Source of the DNA: Ilyonectria destructans
Lineage: Eukaryota > Ascomycota > Sordariomycetes > Hypocreales > Nectriaceae
Length of the DNA: 64,000 nt
Assembly: GCA_020740775.1 (NCBI GenBank)
Contig: JAHEWK010000003.1
Span: 2,232,001 to 2,296,000 of the forward strand
Direction of reading: 5' to 3'
How positions within the stretch are numbered: position 1 is the stretch's first letter; each line of letters begins with the position of its first letter. This document shows positions 11,224 through 22,059 of the stretch, piece after piece. The position numbers were made by a program, and so were the translations under genes. The notes under the pieces were generated by a model. That model did not search any database, was not told where the DNA came from, and was given only the letters and a program-made list of their open reading frames with translations.

Positions 11224-14200
11224 TCAGGTGTAGAGCTCATCTGTGAGACTGTTAAGACTCAGTCCCTCCTTGGCAATGTCATCGACATCAACGAGGAAGT
11301 CGAGCGGCATCTCGACAAGTGTGCCGCGGATACCGCCTAGCCATTCCTTGACTTCCTGGACACCGCCGGGGAATTCGCTGCGGACTATATGGCCGTATTC
11401 CACCTTTCCCTCCTTGATGTCTGCATCCTCCTTTTTCTTCGACTCTTCCTTCTTGCCAGGGATAATGAATTTATCAGTGAAGAACTTGTCGTAGGCCTCC
11501 CAAGTGCGCACCAGATCATTAGGCACAGGGTGGAAAGCACGGCTGAAGATCTCAGTGTTCGATTGAGCGGTGCGTCTCCAGAGGTTCTGGAAGTTGGACG
11601 AGAGTGGATCAACCACGAGCTGGTCAGCCGGCGAGCCCCAGTCATAATGATTGGGGGAGACATCAACAGGTGTCCAGTTCGAATCGGGGCGATCGGGGTG
11701 CTGGTCTGGAATGAGACCAAGATGCTTGCGGAAAAGGTATCGACGCAGGGAGGCGGCGAAGCGTGAGGCCTTCCAGTGCTTGCCGTCCATAGCAGAGTCA
11801 ATAGTATTTGGCTCTTCAATGACAAGTGCAATTTCTGAATCGTGATTTCCTAACTGGGAACGGTCGTTCAAATTTGCTGAGCCACATATACAAAGGCGAT
11901 CGTCTACGATTAAAAGCTTGGTGTGGATATAGAGCTGCTCGCTGACGAAGGCGTTAATCTCATCCTCTGGGTTACCGTCCCAGGTCAGCTCGGTAACATT
12001 TGGGCCGCCGTCCATATAAACGGAAGTGATGGTATCGAGCGTGACGTCTTTCACTTGGGCAGCTTCGCGTCGGTATCTGTCGTAATGGTCCGTATTGTCC
12101 TGAGACAAGCTGTCAAGCCGGCGATCAATGTGGTCTTCATATTCTTTTCTCGCATCTTCATACGACACACCAGCTCGAGATTGAGCATCGTCCATGGTCC
12201 TGGATGTGTTGATTCTATCGAATGAGCGCAGGTTGTAGAACTCAATATAGCTTCTGGGGTCCTGGATCCCGGCGGCTTTCAACTTCTCGATGATGCTGGA
12301 TTTGCCACGAGAGATAGAACCATACTGGAACTCCATTATAGCGCGAGTGCCAAGGGCTCCCTCGCTCTGTAAGTCGCCGGCAAATGCTGGAACAGAGGGC
12401 ATCAAGACAATGACCTTGAAACGCTGGCCCTCGTTGAACGCACGCACGATTCTCTCGACAATGGCAGCGCCAATTTGATTCTTCACACGTGTTGTGCTAT
12501 CTGTAGCCGTGATAAAGAACTATGAAAATTAGAATTAGACCGAGGATTAGGGGGAGTGGTTTGGGGTGAGGGTTAGGGGGAGGGTGTGTGTGAAGGTTAG
12601 AGGGGGTGGTTTAAGGTGAAGGTGAGAGGGAGTATATATTTAAAAAGTTTAAAAGGAAGTTATATTAGTAAGAGAGAGTGTAAAAAAGAAGAGAAGAAAG
12701 ATAGAAGAAGAGTGTGTAAAGTAGTGTAGTGAGGTGGATTTTTACCTGGTTCTCAATGTAAACAAAGTGCGAAGAAGTTCTGATGGCATCGACGTATGCG
12801 TTTTGGATGGAGTGCTCTGTTGGGAGTCCTGCACTCCACTCGGAACAGCTGTAAAAGTTAGCTGGATGTTAATTGTTGTGAGGTCAACAATGTGTGTTGA
12901 TGATGTGTATGGCTGGTTAGCTAGGTGAGGGCATCTAGGGGGCCACAACCACCACACAAGCGGCGGCTGTGAGCTTCCTTCAACATTACTTGAGACCACA
13001 CAAGACCATAAGAGAAGAAGAAGGAATACAAATATACCTCCGAACCAGTTGAATGCGTGGCATTTCATCACCGTGCGACTTTCGTTGATGGTGGTGGTGC
13101 GTCTCATCATGAGACATGAAGTCGCTCAGTCGGTTAAACTGATCTGTTAGGCCACCAAGGTAGCCATCGTAGACATGCTCTTGTCTGCCTTGGTGGCTGT
13201 CTGGAGCCTGTGAGTTGACTTCCAGCTTCGAGTATTTTCCAGGGTTCTTGTTCTTGTATTTCGCAGCATAGATGAAGTTCCTGAGGGTGTATTAGCATGG
13301 AAGGACTAGGAGCGCGGTTCAATGCACATAATTACCATCTATGAACGAAGTGGCTCACGAGATTGGGCACAATTTGTCCATTCATGCTCAAGGCAACATC
13401 GGACCAACCCATTCTAGAGCTCTTAGTCCTGTCGACTGTTAAGAGTTCAGCTAACCTCCCTCAGAACGGATCCGGAGTTCATACGCTGGTTTACCTCCCA
13501 GTCTTTGACATCTGCAAAGTCGTACACCCTCGCGTTGTTATAGTCTTGCCCGGGGAAGATTATGCCAGAGAGGTCGCCTGGCTTGACGTCCGAAATGGGG
13601 TGCGAACTGGTGTCCCATCTCCCAAAGCCTGTATGTGTCAGTGGAAACTGTTCGAAAGAGAAGAGAGAAGATTGCATACACATGTCCAAGCCGCCCATGA
13701 AAGCAAGTTTACGATCGATAACAAGGAGCTTCTCATGATGGGCCCAATAGAGAACGATTCCGTCACCAGTACCGTAGACAGCCTTTACAGCGTCGCCAGA
13801 AGCTCGGGCCAGGTCAAACTGGGTGAGGGCCTTGAGGGATTTGCCCAATTCTTTGGTCAAGTCGTAACCTGTAGGGAGGTGATCTGGATGTCTGAAGACT
13901 TTGATGTTGGGATGCAGGGCTTCGAGTGCACGTCGAGTATGCTCAGAATCTAGGGTGAGCGCCGCTTGCACCTCTTTATAGACGATTACATAGACCTTGA
14001 CTCCACGTTCGGCAGCGGCCTTGAGCATTACATCCAGGCGATACGACTCGTACTTAGAAGGAGGACGGCGCAGATAGAGCTCGGGGCTCAGCCACCAATC
14101 CAAGATCATGATGCTCTCCTGGGCCTCTACAAGTCGGCAAATACGTTAGATTAATATATCTCTGGTCGTGTTTCTGGAGTCGAAGCATGGAAGACTTACT

Positions 14201-14446
14201 CTCAAGAGCCTCAGATACGGCCCAGAAATAAGAAGCCCCATCAACATACCACTTGCAGTTGCCGGATACTTCCGGAGCGAAGGAGCCGAAACGGTTCGCA
14301 CCCTGGGTTGCTGAATGAGGGTCGGCTTCGGTGTTGGAATGGACATCTTGCTTGTTCGCGCCGCCAAAGGCCGACTCGATGGAGGCACCCACTTGCTGGC
14401 TCAGCCCCTCAACGTGAGCGCCAACTTGCTTGAAGATGGAGTCCAT
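11224..14446 (-). CDS. Phospholipase D, two HKD motifs, fungal short form without PX/PH domains
   Basis: Seven exons on the minus strand (14446-14200, 14126-13680, 13628-13485, 13435-13336, 13280-13038, 12848-12746, 12519-11224) join in phase to 859 aa. Both catalytic HxKx4D motifs are intact: HHEKLLVID (H213, K215, D220) followed by GGLD, and HTKLLIVDD (H627, K629, D634) followed by GSANLNDRS. These mark a eukaryotic PLD that cleaves phosphatidylcholine to phosphatidic acid. No PX or PH domain precedes the first catalytic half, so this is a short form, shorter than yeast Spo14. The N-terminus begins MDSIFKQVGAHVEG, possibly an amphipathic membrane-contact segment. Five introns are 49-73 nt, but two consecutive ones are long (189 and 226 nt). 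The 226-nt intron has a strange G-rich plus strand, described separately. The start is the first in-frame ATG. Confidence 0.92.
12520..12745 (-). repeat. Unusually long, strand-biased intron with TTAGGG-like runs
   Basis: This is intron 6 of the phospholipase D gene, with donor gtaaaaatcc and acceptor ttttcatag on the minus strand. On the plus strand it is almost pure purine plus T, with repeated GGTTAGGGGG, GATTAGGGGG and AGGGGGTGG blocks at about 12540-12630, then an A/G-rich stretch to about 12720. The transcribed RNA is therefore pyrimidine-rich. Confidence 0.7.
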
Positions 14447-16462
14447 GGTCTTTAGTAGAGCAAGGAGGGATTTTCCCAAGATGTGGGAGTGCTGAGGGAG
14501 TAAATAAATGCTGACAGGTGTTGTTGTGGAATGAATTGAATCAGAGCTGAGAGCAACGCAACGCAACGCAATCATGCATGATGAGGGGCGGATAACGCGG
14601 CAAAGCGGGGCGCAGCACCATAGATGAAATGATCAAGCTCGTACAATGTGGCTTTGGAGGCGGCGAGGGAGAAGAGCGATGGTGCCAAGGCACACAGGTA
14701 TTCATGCTTGTTGAAAGAGAGGAGAGCGGTGAATAAATGAAGGAATTTACCTGACCAACCGTCAAAAAAGTCGCTTCCCCCGTGGTACCTGGTCTACTAA
14801 GAAGAGATTCGTGACAGGGTCAATTTCATGTGGTGTCAATGGTACAAGACCCTGATGGGATGCAGTCATCACGCTAGGCACAGCCAAGCCGGGCGTGTCG
14901 CCTGAGTGATTCTAGGCCCCGGATTTTGTACTCTCTGGGCGCCTTTCTATCCTGGCTTGGAGACCACTGCACTTCGTAGCAGCTAATGAGGCGGACTCTC
15001 GGCTCCAGGTCGGGGCTCCGGGATCCGGAGGTGGGTCTGGCCGCCGAAGCTAATAGGCGCATTTGTGGCCGTGGCGGGGACGGCGCGAGTGAGTTCAGCT
15101 ACACCCTGTTTTTCGTTTCTTTTGCTGTTGAACATCACCCGATAGTGTTTTATCCCTTCAGCGATGCGGGGTTTCATTAGTAGTACATACTGTGTTGTAG
15201 AAGAGTAATGATATGGACATGTCCCATTAACTTCAATCGCCCGGCGCTCTCCCGAGTCCCGGCCCCACCCGTTTCCGCGCCGGGCTGTTTGGGAACACTC
15301 AAATTCGAAGGGCGGTTGAGAAGGGGAAACGAACGAGTCGAGGCACTCGTACTAATGACAAGTTCCGTGATATCCGGCTATGGTACAGCCGCGTGGCACG
15401 GAACCACGGCAAGTTCTATCCAAATTCACATTAGATCGGACCTCCACTGGCGGCCGCCTACTTGGATTTTTGTATACGAAGGCTGGCGCAGGAAGTTTGG
15501 CAACTTCTCTGGTATCTGGACAGCCCCTCGCAGTACAATCTATAACCGATCAGCTGCTAAAGATAAGTAAGAGCAGAGGAGCTTCAACGAAAACTTATTT
15601 AATATTGTATACTAAGGTATTCCTCAGGCTAATAATAAAATATTATTTTTTAAAAGAATAAGAACTAAACTTAAGTACATTACCCAAGTATTAAATAATA
15701 AACATCTAAGGAGCTTATTGGATACTGACAGATACTATCCGTGCACTGTGCTACACTGTACAGCCGGTATGTACCTTTACCTTGGGAAGTTGACAAACTT
15801 CCTGCGCCGGTCTTCGTATGTAGCCCTCAATCGTTAGCGCCCCCATCTAGGTGGTCTGTTACAGGTTCAGCTCGGCCCCAGTGATATTGCGTCTGGGTGA
15901 TATGGTGCGACGCTAAACTTGTTGGTCACAGAGGAGAGATTCAATATAGCAGATCCAGAGTTTACACACAAACAATAAAGAAATATGATTGTGAGCCCCG
16001 TCCGTCGCCCTTTTTTTTTCGTGGCTCTACATCCCCTCGTCGCCTCATTACCTCGGAGGATTTGAATGGCCCTCTAGCATAACCACTGTCTTCTCTGGTG
16101 AACAACAATGTTTCTCCATGACTCACAAGAACTGAGCCGATGTAGAGTATAACAATAAGTAATGTATGCAAGCGGTGCGTTTCCACGCGACTACTATACA
16201 GGTGCACAGGCGGAGGCAACCCAATGAACCCCTAACTCCGTAATTACCCAGCCAAGACAACATCTCTATGATCGACACACGAAATTTCCAATACACGGTA
16301 CCGGCGGCATGTCCTCTTAGCCTGACCAGAGCCAAACTTTCTCCTCGTTCTCACAAAGAAGAGTGACACGGGCAGGATTGGCGCGGTAGTTTCGGCTTCA
16401 TTTCCCCTCTCTTCTCTTTTCAGAACAGTCTCCCAATCTACCCCTCGGAATGTCCTGGATGC
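14447..16462. other. Intergenic region containing a MITE-like element
   Basis: About 2 kb separates phospholipase D from the PDI-like gene. Apart from the inverted-repeat element at 15475-15818, I see only short frames and no RNA gene. The 14447-14800 part is the probable promoter and leader of phospholipase D. Confidence 0.6.
15475..15818. mobile_element. MITE-like non-autonomous DNA transposon, about 344 bp
   Basis: The element is bounded by terminal inverted repeats of 34 bp at 15475-15508 and 15785-15818, matching at 30 of 34 positions (three transitions and one transversion). TGTA stands directly outside both ends (15471-15474 and 15819-15822) as a likely target-site duplication. If the ends are trimmed by two bases, the flanking TA would also fit a Tc1/mariner or pogo-type insertion. 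The interior (about 15590-15730) is very AT-rich and has no coding capacity. Short length, TIRs, duplication and lack of ORF together define a MITE. The AT bias and transitions between the TIRs could reflect repeat-induced point mutation or simple age. Confidence 0.72.
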
Positions 16463-18926
16463 TTAGTCGGCCTTGGCGTTATTAGGCTGTCCCAGCAGTC
16501 CATCCTTGAGACTCATCGAGTCATCACGAGGGAAAAGGTAGCTACGGGATCGGCGGCTACGGCTGCGCAGCCAGGAGTAGACACCAAAGATGGCGGCGAC
16601 AACAAAGGCGCAGGACAAGAAGGGACGGTCGACAAAACTCATCTTGATATCAAAGAATATCTTCTCAAATGAAGAGATAGTGTACTTGGTCGTGATGGGG
16701 TTGGGGCCATAGACAACCTTGTCGAGAGTCTCCATGATGGAAGTACGGGTGACCATGATATGGTTGCCCGTGGAGGTGCTGTCCCAGAATCTCTTCCTCT
16801 GTGGAGGGTTAGCATATTTCAGGGTGTGTGTTTAGGCTTAACTCACGTCTTCCTCGTTGACAATGACACGCTCGCCATCCTTGACATCGATACCGTAGGT
16901 TTTTTGGAGCCATCGAGCCCAAAAGACACCATCAACCCAAGCAAAGGCAACTTCCTGGCGGCTAGCCGAGTCCATGTCGATCTTAATGGCTTTGGCATTT
17001 CGGAGGCCGCGCTGGTCACCATGTTCCTGGGCCTCCTCAATTCGCAATTGCTTAGAATCGCGGAGCTTTGTGCGCTCAAGTTGGAACTCCTGAACCTGTC
17101 GATCCATCCAATCGCTAGCTGCAGTCTTCAGTTCACTAATGGAGTTCTTCAGGCGGTCACCATCATCACGGTTGAGAACAGCAAGGGCAACAATCTTGTG
17201 CTCCATAATCTGGCGAGCATTGGTGGCAGTCATCTCAGGGACCAGAGGCAGCCAGACCGACTTCATCCAGTCAACCAAGGCATCCATATCTCTCATCTCA
17301 TCAGGAGTGATGGGCGTGTAGTAGGTTGGCCGACCCTCTCTGGACACCAAGAATCTGGGCCATGTGGTGATGCCGAATCTGGTGTTGAGATCCGGATCGT
17401 TGGTCTTGACAATCTTGGCGCGTCCGATGAGGTTGAGTGGGAGCTGCTCGAGGGCCTTGAAGTCCTCAGTAGTGGTGGCATGATCGTAGAAGTAGACAAA
17501 GATGACTTCCTCTTCCTTCTCCATCTCCCTAAGGGCTGCGGCATCAACATCGATGATACCACCAGCGACCTCCAGAGCCTTTTCAGCATACTGAACAAAG
17601 TCGCCCAGACCGCGGAGGCCCTTGTACTCGGAGCTCTCACCACCCTTGTAGAAGCGAACGGTGGGATAGGCACGAGCACCGACTTCCTTGCAGAGACGAG
17701 ACTCGGCGTCGCAGTTGACCTCGCCAACGTTGAGCTTTCCCGCCACGGACTTGGCCATTTGCTCCCATGCCGGTGCCATGGCTCTGCAATGAGAGCACCA
17801 AGGGGCATAGAACTTGATGAACCAAGGGTCCTGAGTCGAGGTGACGAGTTTCTCAAAGGATTCCGGCGTCAAAGGGACACTAACGCCCTCTGGGTTGTAA
17901 ATCGTGGCAGGTTCCTTGGGTTTCGTCTTCTTCAACATCTCACCGGTGCTGGGGACCTTCCAGTTATCACCAAAGGTCTTTTCGGCAGCATTGCCGTTTG
18001 TCTCGCCAGAGTTGATTACCTCCTTGGAGGCGTCAGCCGTCTGGTCCTTGGTCGACTTCTCGGTCTCGTCCGACTTGGCGGGCTCCTTGACCTTGTCGGA
18101 TGCGTCGGGAGTTTGAGGCTTCTCGGTGATATCGTCAAGGGACTGCTCAGGAGCCTTGATTTCGGCTGCTGTCTTCTCAGCTGCTGTCTTATCGGCTGCT
18201 TTCTTCTCGGCCGCCGCCTTCTCGGCTGCTGCTGCGTCCACTGCTGCCTTCTCAGCGTCCTCCTTTTCGATCCTTTCAGCCTCCATCTTCTTATAGGCCG
18301 CCTTTGCGGCCTTCTTCTTTTCCGCAATATTCTCGTCCTTCACGTCGGGCAGGTCGAGAGTTGCAGGTCGAGAACCAGGCATGGCCTTCTCGAGAGCCTT
18401 CTCGACCGCGGCGCTGACAAACGTGGCGTTCTTGACACCTCTCATACTCTCGAAGACGGCGCCATTTTCGTAAATGATACTGGTAGGGTAGGATTGCACA
18501 GCGTGGTCCATGCATAGGTCATAGTATGCAACACAGTTGATGGTTGCAAATCGGAAGTCGTAGTACTTGAGGAATGTCGTGTCCACAGCATCGGCCGCGA
18601 CAGGCTGCGAGGTGTAGTAGAATTCGTAAATCGACTGAAAAGTGGGAGCGAAATCGATACAGTGAGGACAGTATGGACTGGCCATTGATTAGCATGACGT
18701 TAGCATGAGGTGTTGTTCGAGGGCTATACCTGTAGTGCTTCACAAAGAGGTACTTAGTCTTGGTGATCTCCGCCTCCCAGTTGGCGGGGGTCAGCTCCAG
18801 GAGTGCCGGTACTTTCTTGTCGTTAAAGTAAGTAGCCTCTTTCTTGAATTCCTCTTCATCGGGCATCAGCTGGGCACTGGCAAGTGCCACAGCGCCTGTA
18901 AGGACGGCAAAGGACGAGAGGCGCAT
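16463..18926 (-). CDS. Membrane-anchored protein disulfide isomerase-like thioredoxin protein
   Basis: Exons 18926-18730, 18677-16847 and 16798-16463 on the minus strand join in phase to 787 aa. The N-terminus MRLSSFAVLTGAVALASAQ is a clear secretory signal peptide. A first thioredoxin domain carries CPHC (C69-C72) and a second carries WCSHC (C360-C363). A long, highly charged Ala/Lys/Glu linker (about residues 180-310) separates them and is likely helical or disordered. One membrane segment lies at about residues 733-752, followed by a basic RSRSRRSRS stretch and a short tail. The layout suggests an ER membrane oxidoreductase of the TMX/Eps1 kind with lumenal catalytic domains. No HDEL-type signal is present, so retention would depend on the anchor or tail. 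Substrates are unknown. It is divergent from TDP1. Confidence 0.85.
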
Positions 18927-19588
18927 GATGGGCAGGTAAGGTGCACCTCGTGGGCGCAAGGCTCTCGGATCGGCAACTGGTCGGTGGGAGGTTTATAAAC
19001 GCGTGGGCAAGGAATAATTATCGAGGTCGAGGATAGAGTTCGGAGTTGGAAGGTCGGTTCGTGGAGACGGGCCAGATAGAATGCTGAGACAAAGTGTGAT
19101 GAATGGTGATGCGATGGCGGGCGCGCGTGGCCGATAACCTCCGGGTGATGAAGACGGTGCTACCGCAGCATGGGCGTAAGTGAGACAAGGAATACAAGAC
19201 GGAAACGCGCACACCAGGCGCAAGAATCGTCGACGCAAAGGGGAAAAGAAAAGCAGAGAATGCGATCAGTAAGCCATGAAAATGGACAAGATGGCGTTCA
19301 GGAGAAGCGCTGCGTCGGGACACGCAATGCTCATGCTACCGGTTGCGCCACAGGGTCATCAGCCACATTCATCACAGCCACACCTGTCAATTTGAAGCAC
19401 CTTCTCACTTTAGCGCCCGCAATTCGACACAGCATCCCTGCTTATCCAACAACACCAACATCTCCGCGTACTCGTCAGAGCCGTCACGTCGAGCAATCAC
19501 ACTAAACCCATTGCAGGATAAGTTTCTTTTGTCACCTAATGGCGCGGATCAGAATTTACTCTTTGTAGTGGCACAGGTCGTCGCAGAC
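18927..19588. other. Divergent promoter region, PDI-like gene / TDP1
   Basis: The 662 bp between the two start codons must carry both promoters. No other gene is supported. The frame upstream of the TDP1 ATG is open from 19343, but no better start is evident. Confidence 0.5.
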
Positions 19589-21305
19589 ATGGAGCGTCCT
19601 CAAAAACGACGACTCGAGGACGAGGAACCTGCGATGCCGGAGTCCCTCACACGCCCAATTAGTCCTCCTAGCAAGAAACGCCGCAGCTCTCCTGTCATCA
19701 GGTCGCCATGGCAACTTACCTGGATTCGAGACCTCCCAGACGATCAGAACCGAGACGCAGTTACTCTGAAGGACCTCCTTGGGGATCCACTCATTTCAGA
19801 ATGTTGGGAGTTCAACTATTTGCACGACATACACTTTTTGATGGACGGGTTTGATAGTGATGTCAAACATCTCGTCAAAGTTCACGTAGTTCATGGCTTC
19901 TGGAAGCAAGAAGATCCTAATCGTTTGGCCTTAGTGGTAGGTCATCCTTTCCGGCTCGAAATCTTTGGGAAATCCCCTGCACGGTGGTAAACCAGCACCT
20001 CAGGACATTTCCATTGGGCATTAACCTCGACCCATCAGTCCAAGGACTTTGCTGTCCGACTAACACCTATTAGCAAGCGGCTGCCGAGTTCAACAATGTC
20101 CAGCTTCACGTTGCGCCGATGCCAGAGATGTTCGGCACTCATCATTCCAAGATGATGATTCTATTTCGCCATGATGACACAGCACAAGTCATCATCCACA
20201 CTGCCAATATGATTCCGAAGGACTGGACCAACATGACGAACGCAGTTTGGAAATCCCCATTTCTTTCTAAGACCTCCGAGTCGGTCAATACGATCCCCCT
20301 CATAGACCAGCCTATCGGAAGCGGAGAGCGCTTCAAATCCGATTTGTTAAACTACTTGAGATCTTACGACCGGCGAAGAGTTACATGTAAAGCTCTAGCT
20401 GATCAACTCGCTGGCTTCAACTTTACCGGCATTAGGGCATCTCTAATTGCCAGCGTACCGGGGAAGCATGAACTGCATGATACGACCCAAACTGCATGGG
20501 GCTGGTCGGGTCTGAAAAGATGCTTACAGTCTGTCCCCTGCCAGTCACCGGATGAGTCAGAAATCGTGATCCAAATATCATCAATTGCGACACTTGGGGC
20601 GAATGATGATTGGTTACAGAAGACGTTGTTTGGGTCATTATCTCGGTGCAAGAATCAAGGGCTTGCTAGGCCCAAGTTCAAGGTAGTTTTTCCAACTGCG
20701 GACGAGATACGAAGTTCACTCGACGGATACGCGTCTGGCGCGTCAATTCATACCAAGATCCAGTCACCTCAACAAGCGAAGCAGCTCCAGTACCTTCGAC
20801 CCATTTTCCATCACTGGGCCAATGACTCTCCACATGGAAAGGGTAAGTGGCCCTTTTCGGGGTAATTGTTGCAGATGCTGACCCACTAGACTTGGCCGAT
20901 GCTACAATTCAAGATGGCGGGCGCCAGCGTGCCGCACCCCACATCAAGACGTACATCAGATACAACAAGAACTCGATCGATTGGGCGTTGCTTACATCTG
21001 CCAACCTATCGAAGCAAGCATGGGGTGAGGCTGCGCGCGCCACTGGCGAGGTCCGGATTGCCTCCTGGGAGATCGGAGTCATGATCTGGCCAGAGCTGCT
21101 CGAGAAGGAGGCGACGATGGTAGGGACGTTCGGGACAGATGAGCCTCAGGCCACGCAGCAGGGCCAAGAGGATTCAAGGCCTCTCATCGGCATCCGAATC
21201 CCTTACAACACACCATTGCAGCAGTATGGGAGCAAGGAGATCCCCTGGGTTGCAACACTGGTCCACAACGAGCCGGACTGCATGGGTCGAGCGTGGGTGG
21301 AGTAG
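19589..21305 (+). CDS. TDP1: Tyrosyl-DNA phosphodiesterase 1
   Basis: Exons 19589-19936, 20074-20842 and 20890-21305 encode about 510 aa. The two HKN-type active-site motifs of the phospholipase D superfamily are present: THHSKMMILF (H140, K142) with a downstream HTANM, and HIKTYIRY (H390, K392) with LLTSANLS. The family hydrolyses the 3'-phosphotyrosyl bond left by trapped topoisomerase I, and repairs other blocked 3' ends in the nucleus. The first 45 residues are basic and proline-rich (QKRRLEDEE, PPSKKRR), consistent with a nuclear signal. The C-terminal part includes SWEIGVMIWP and a conserved P-W near the end, as in other TDP1 proteins. The first intron is 138 nt, longer than its neighbours, and the second is 47 nt. 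Start chosen at the ATG preceding ERPQKRRLEDEE. Confidence 0.92.
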
Positions 21306-22059
21306 GACGGGGGCGATAGCAATCGCCATGATCCGTGCGAACGGCATTGACAATTGTCCAATAGCATCACCAGAGATTTCAATTATTGAACAGCCGAGTT
21401 CTTATCAGCATCACGACTACCGGCGTCAATAGCAGAGAAAGGTTCAAGACCGTCGCGAACGATCCACCCCCGCATGCGCTCACCCCGATCCAAGCGCACT
21501 AAGACAAATCAGTTTTGCGGTTGGCGCCGGAGGACGATTGAGCTAGCGGCTTGGCTTACTGATACGGCTACGGCGAAGGCGGCCTTGCATGCGCACTGCG
21601 CGGGCAAGCTTTTGTCGACGAACCAGTGGAGGAGTGACTCAATCGCCGGGCCGAAGGTGGCAACAACTCCACCTGGACTATCTCTCCAAGGGCGCGCTCT
21701 TTGCCTTGGGTGGGCACCATGACCCGGCCGGAGGCGAACGGTCGTGCCATGTTTAAAAGCACCATGTCCTGGTCGTTCCGTTCTCGTGCGTCGGCCGATA
21801 GACATCATTATACTTCATCACGACCGTTGGACGTCCATCTGATCACTCAATTGATGCAGTTTGTTGCTTTTGCCTCCATCTGACTCTGTCGGACTCCACT
21901 GTGAAGCTCCAGTCGCCTGACCGGGAGAGATTTTGCGGGGTGTCTCCCAACCTCCAAGTCTGCGTCCTTCAAAGAGGCGCCTCACAGACTCTGCATCTGC
22001 AGAACACACATTGACCAGACTTTGCCTTTCTCCTGGATCTGCGAATCCAGCCCTCCACA
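21306..22059. other. Intergenic region between TDP1 and the MATE gene
   Basis: These 754 bp between two tandem plus-strand genes contain only short frames. They should hold the TDP1 3' end and the promoter and leader of the MATE gene. No RNA gene or repeat was found. Confidence 0.5.

Noticed and set aside
16760..18517. Long plus-strand frame (585 aa) opposite the PDI-like gene
   Set aside because: It is antisense to a gene with clear signal peptide, CxxC motifs and consistent splicing, and shows no motif of its own.
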